Positions 6,193 to 7,022 of a stretch of DNA of 7,022 nucleotides are shown piece after piece. The stretch covers positions 1 through 7,022 of the forward strand of contig JAPUKT010000113.1 in the NCBI GenBank assembly GCA_027295555.1, read 5' to 3'. The number at the start of each line of letters is the position of its first letter. Position 1 is the first letter of the stretch. The DNA comes from Deltaproteobacteria bacterium. GTDB taxonomy: Bacteria > Myxococcota_A > Polyangia > Polyangiales > Houyiibacteriaceae. A program made the translations under genes and the position numbers. The notes under the pieces were generated by a model. That model was not told the origin of the DNA, made no database searches, and saw only the letters and a list, made by a program, of their open reading frames with translations.

Positions 6193-6861
6193 GTGAGCAC
6201 CCTCGCAAGCCTGGGCCGCTGCGGCGTTATCGGTGACGTCCATTGCGAATCGGAAGTCCTCGAGCGGGTGCTCGATGCGCTCGAATCGAGAGGCGTCGAG
6301 CCGGCGCTATGTGTCGGCGACCTCGTCGACGGGTACGGCGACGCCGACGCAACCCTGAAGCTACTCGAATCACGACGGGTGCAATGTGTCGCCGGAAACC
6401 ACGAACGCTGGTTTTTGGCGCGCGAGCAACGAACTCTCGATCACGCCACCCAAGAGATCAGCGAAGAGTCCCTTGCGTTCATTCGATCGCTCCCGAAGAT
6501 GCGCCACTATCAAACCCTCAACGGGAAAACCCTCCTCTGCCACGGCGTGGGCGAAGCCGACGAAGCCTGGCTCCTCCCCGACACCAAAGGATACGCACTC
6601 CAAGACATTCCAACGTTGCGAGAGCTAATGCTCGAAGACGACGTGCAGTTCATGATCGGCGGCCACACACACGAACGAATGGTCCGAGTATTCCCCGGCC
6701 TCACCGTGATCAACGTGGGCACGATTCACCGGAAAAACGAACAGACGTTCGCAGTGATCGACTTCGATGAAATGCGTGTAGAGTACTATTCGGCGGCAGC
6801 GGACAGCACCGGAAAACTATTGGAAGAGCTAGAGCTCCCGATACCCCCGCCAGTGGGATAG
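6193..6861 (+). CDS. Calcineurin-like metallophosphoesterase, substrate unknown
   Basis: This is a 222-residue single-domain protein of the binuclear-metal phosphoesterase superfamily (YfcE/MJ0936-like or PPP-like branch). All metal-ligand motifs are present in order: GDVH (14-17; Asp15, His17), GDLVD (42-46; Asp43), GNHE (68-71; Asn69, His70), CHG (116-118; His117) and GGHTHE (156-161; His158, His160). It should hydrolyse a phosphomono- or diester or a nucleotide using two metal ions, but nothing in the sequence fixes the substrate. There is no signal peptide or membrane segment, so it is probably cytoplasmic. The start is uncertain. The frame stays open far upstream, antisense to serS and murB, but homology begins only near residue 10. 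GTG 6193 is chosen as the closest start; TTG 6184 is the alternative and would sit inside the putative -10. No good Shine-Dalgarno is seen (GAAAG is only 2 bases away). Confidence 0.9.
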   Translation: MSTLASLGRCGVIGDVHCESEVLERVLDALESRGVEPALCVGDLVDGYGDADATLKLLESRRVQCVAGNHERWFLAREQRTLDHATQEISEESLAFIRSLPKMRHYQTLNGKTLLCHGVGEADEAWLLPDTKGYALQDIPTLRELMLEDDVQFMIGGHTHERMVRVFPGLTVINVGTIHRKNEQTFAVIDFDEMRVEYYSAAADSTGKLLEELELPIPPPVG

Positions 6862-6866
6862 CTATC
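6857..6866. repeat. 10-bp perfect palindrome over the phosphoesterase stop codon
   Basis: GATAGCTATC is its own reverse complement and contains the TAG stop (6859-6861). With no loop it cannot form a normal RNA hairpin, so it is more likely chance or a DNA-binding site than a terminator. Confidence 0.4.
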
Positions 6867-6904
6867 GCTGACGCTGGCACTGGCGCTGACGCTGGCGCTG
6901 GCGC
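6866..6904. repeat. Tandem repeat: two 18-bp units made of hexamers
   Basis: Six hexamers run CGCTGA, CGCTGG, CACTGG, CGCTGA, CGCTGG, CGCTGG, followed by CGC. They group as two 18-bp units that differ at one base. The repeat begins 4 bases after the phosphoesterase stop. On the minus strand one frame reads an Ala-Pro-Ala-Ser pattern, but no convincing gene contains it. Confidence 0.85.
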
Positions 6905-6981
6905 AACAGGCGTTGCTGCTCGGTAGGAACAACCGCCCTTACTCACCGCTGCACAGCCCCGGCGCGTCAACCCTGAGTAAG
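6903..6981. terminator. Hairpin-capable inverted repeats downstream of the phosphoesterase
   Basis: There are two elements. GCAAC (6903-6907) and GTTGC (6912-6916) can form a 5-bp stem with a 4-base loop. CTTACTCA (6938-6945) and TGAGTAAG (6974-6981) form a perfect 8-bp stem around a 28-base, GC-rich interval. Neither is followed by a T run. Position after one gene and possibly between two converging genes suggests transcription end signals. The rest of 6862-7022 shows no gene I can support. Confidence 0.35.
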
Positions 6982-6986
6982 CCCGG

Positions 6987-7022
6987 TTATTCGAGGTTGA
7001 GCCCCACAAACAAAACCGCGAC
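6987..7022 (-). CDS. Possible C-terminal end of a minus-strand gene (partial)
   Basis: Read on the minus strand from the window edge, 11 codons (VAVLFVGLNLE) lead to a TAA at 6989-6987. The 8-bp inverted repeat lies just downstream of this stop, as expected for a gene end. The alternating hydrophobic pattern could be a final beta strand. Eleven codons are too few to identify a family, and another minus-strand frame is also open here. Confidence 0.25.
   Translation of the reverse strand, partial: VAVLFVGLNLE

Noticed and set aside
6710..7009. Minus-strand 99-codon open frame through the tandem repeat
   Set aside because: It has a TTG start, overlaps the phosphoesterase end, and its Ala-Pro-Ala-Ser stretch is just the repeat; there is no family resemblance.
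6950..7022. tRNA-like fragment in the last bases
   Set aside because: GGTTATTCGAGG resembles a T-arm superficially, but the conserved GTTCRA pattern and the other arms are missing.
1..7022. CRISPR array, insertion sequence, prophage or defence system
   Set aside because: There are no spaced repeats, transposase, integrase or nuclease-toxin genes; every well-supported gene is core housekeeping or a common phosphoesterase.

Overview
The window is an ordinary, densely packed stretch of core genes from a high-GC Gram-negative bacterium. The best guess for lineage is Myxococcota or another former Deltaproteobacterium. This rests on the protein style, the use of the HrcA heat-shock regulator, and a DnaK that keeps the Gram-negative-type segment around residues 75-100. 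The lineage is an inference and is not proven here.

Left half, plus strand: a heat-shock cluster hrcA (58-1110), grpE (1128-1790), dnaK (1867-3714). HrcA is the family's CIRCE-binding repressor, DnaK is the Hsp70 chaperone, and GrpE is its nucleotide exchange factor. hrcA and grpE are tightly linked. dnaK follows a 76-base gap that holds three 10-bp direct repeats and a promoter-like TATAAA, so it may have its own promoter. No dnaJ follows dnaK, and no CIRCE operator is visible in the window.

Middle, minus strand: serS (4786-6108) and then murB (3739-4785) form a two-gene operon in which the serS stop touches the murB ATG. dnaK and murB converge. The 24 bases between their stop codons form a perfect 8-bp inverted repeat whose arms contain both stop codons. 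It is a probable shared terminator.

Right part: a divergent 84-base promoter region (6109-6192) separates serS from a plus-strand calcineurin-like metallophosphoesterase (6193-6861), which appears to start leaderless at a GTG. The last 160 bases (6862-7022) hold an 18-bp-unit tandem repeat, two hairpin-capable inverted repeats and perhaps the last 11 codons of a minus-strand gene.

I found no new multi-gene system. The items most worth a second look are the stop-codon palindrome, the repeats before dnaK, the adjacent Cys14-Cys15 pair in the DnaK phosphate loop, the CxxC near the SerRS active site, and the probable operator in the divergent intergenic region.
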